From: Bacillota bacterium
GTDB lineage: Bacteria > Bacillota > Clostridia > Clostridiales > Clostridiaceae
Assembly: GCA_021781745.1 (NCBI GenBank)
Contig: JAJXWH010000031.1
Coordinates: 1 to 62,547, forward strand
Reading direction: 5' to 3'
Length of the DNA stretch: 62,547 nucleotides
Shown: in pieces, positions 62,250 to 62,547 of the stretch
How the letters are laid out: each line of letters begins with the position of its first letter
Position numbering within the stretch: position 1 is the stretch's first letter
Notes under the pieces: model-generated
Told to the model about the DNA's origin: nothing
Seen by the model: the letters and a program-made list of their open reading frames with translations, nothing else
Databases searched by the model: none
Made by a program: the position numbers and the translations under genes

Positions 62250-62547
62250 TTATGCAAAATATCTATCTAATAAACCTTTGAAAGCTTTTCCATGTCTAGC
62301 TTCATCTTTGCACATTTCATGTACTGTGTCATGAATAGCATCTAAGTTTAATTTTTTAGCAAGTGTAGCTAGGTCCTTCTTACCTTGACATGCACCATGT
62401 TCAGCATCAACTCTAGCTTGTAAATTAGCTTTTGTATCCGCAGCTACTACTTCACCTAATAATTCAGCAAATTTTGCAGCATGTTCTGCTTCTTCAAATG
62501 CTATTCTCTTATAAGCTTCAGCTACTTCTGGATACCCTTCTCTATCT
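62250..62547 (-). CDS. Rubrerythrin-family protein, partial
   Basis: The C-terminal 99 residues of a ferritin-like di-iron protein; the 5' end lies outside the window. Metal ligands are visible in [20 protein letters not shown] and [15 protein letters not shown] (E-x-x-H motifs). The segment fits the reverse rubrerythrin/NADH peroxidase type common in Clostridium, which has its rubredoxin domain at the unseen N terminus. It detoxifies peroxide in anaerobes. Confidence 0.9.
   Translation of the reverse strand, partial: DREGYPEVAEAYKRIAFEEAEHAAKFAELLGEVVAADTKANLQARVDAEHGACQGKKDLATLAKKLNLDAIHDTVHEMCKDEARHGKAFKGLLDRYFA

Noticed and set aside
1..62547. CRISPR arrays, tRNA, rRNA or intact insertion sequences
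   Set aside because: No regularly spaced repeats, cloverleaf-like genes, rRNA segments or transposase genes were seen by eye.

Overview
The window is AT-rich DNA with strong AGGAGG-type ribosome binding sites, frequent GTG/TTG starts and a Clostridium-type gene repertoire. It contains a reverse-rubrerythrin-like protein, a TM1266-type hydrogenase regulator, a Kdp system with KdpD/KdpE, and ACR3/ArsC/ArsR. This fits a strict anaerobe of Clostridium sensu stricto, possibly a solventogenic species. The species cannot be fixed from the sequence alone. No rRNA, tRNA, CRISPR array or intact insertion sequence was seen.

Layout. (1) 1-7.6 kb is a loose accessory region: AraC/GyrI-type regulators, a cupin, a methyltransferase, a CMD/AhpD-like protein and a DUF2892 protein. 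It also holds decaying genes (a metallo-beta-lactamase-fold pseudogene, a WYL-regulator fragment, a GNAT fragment) and a roughly 270-bp imperfect inverted repeat. (2) 7.7-23.1 kb is one co-directional run on the minus strand, apparently read from 23.06 kb downwards. In order it encodes a NifD-like and a NifK-like protein, an 85-aa Cys-containing protein, a membrane-bound hexapeptide acyltransferase, a NifH-like reductase, an aquaporin and a NifB-like radical SAM enzyme. It continues with a 4-OT tautomerase, a PP-loop amidotransferase/thiolase-type ATPase, a GNAT protein, a KAS III-like protein, an acyl-adenylate ligase, an amidohydrolase, an acyl carrier protein, a flavin reductase, an Sfp-type phosphopantetheinyl transferase and a class III aminotransferase. 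This mixes a nitrogenase-like metalloenzyme with carrier-protein natural-product chemistry and is the most unusual system here. nifE, nifN, nifV, nifU and nifS are absent, so ordinary nitrogen fixation is unlikely. (3) 23.4-28.8 kb carries arsenic resistance (ArsR-ArsC-ACR3), then a two-component system whose kinase has a Met-rich external loop, a SHOCT protein and a 17-cysteine small protein. (4) 29-31.5 kb is a PII/AmtB ammonium operon whose leader has two consecutive intrinsic terminators. (5) 31.9-40.6 kb is a full kdp potassium operon (30-aa ORF, kdpF, A, B, C, D, E) behind a duplicated 77-nt promoter module. kdpD lacks a standard start codon. (6) 40.7-46.9 kb is mixed: NudC, an orphan sugar-binding protein, a TM1266-like regulator, an NAGPA-type glycosidase and a MATE pump. 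(7) 47.3-60.3 kb is a second co-directional cluster: two half-size ABC exporters, a heptose kinase (HddA), two divergent GT5 glucan-synthase-like proteins, a fused HddC/GmhB enzyme, GmhA and two GH77 glucanotransferase-like proteins. It looks like a nucleotide-heptose pathway wired to glucan-type enzymes and export. (8) 60.5 kb to the end has an HNH-like protein, a macro-domain protein, a long hairpin and the C-terminal part of a rubrerythrin.

How they fit together (inference). In the nitrogenase-like cluster NifB would supply a carbide-type Fe-S precursor to the NifDK-like complex and the NifH-like protein would deliver electrons. The ligase/ACP/KAS/PPTase set would activate and extend an acyl group, with the aminotransferase, PP-loop enzyme and acyltransferase decorating it. 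The substrate and product are unknown.
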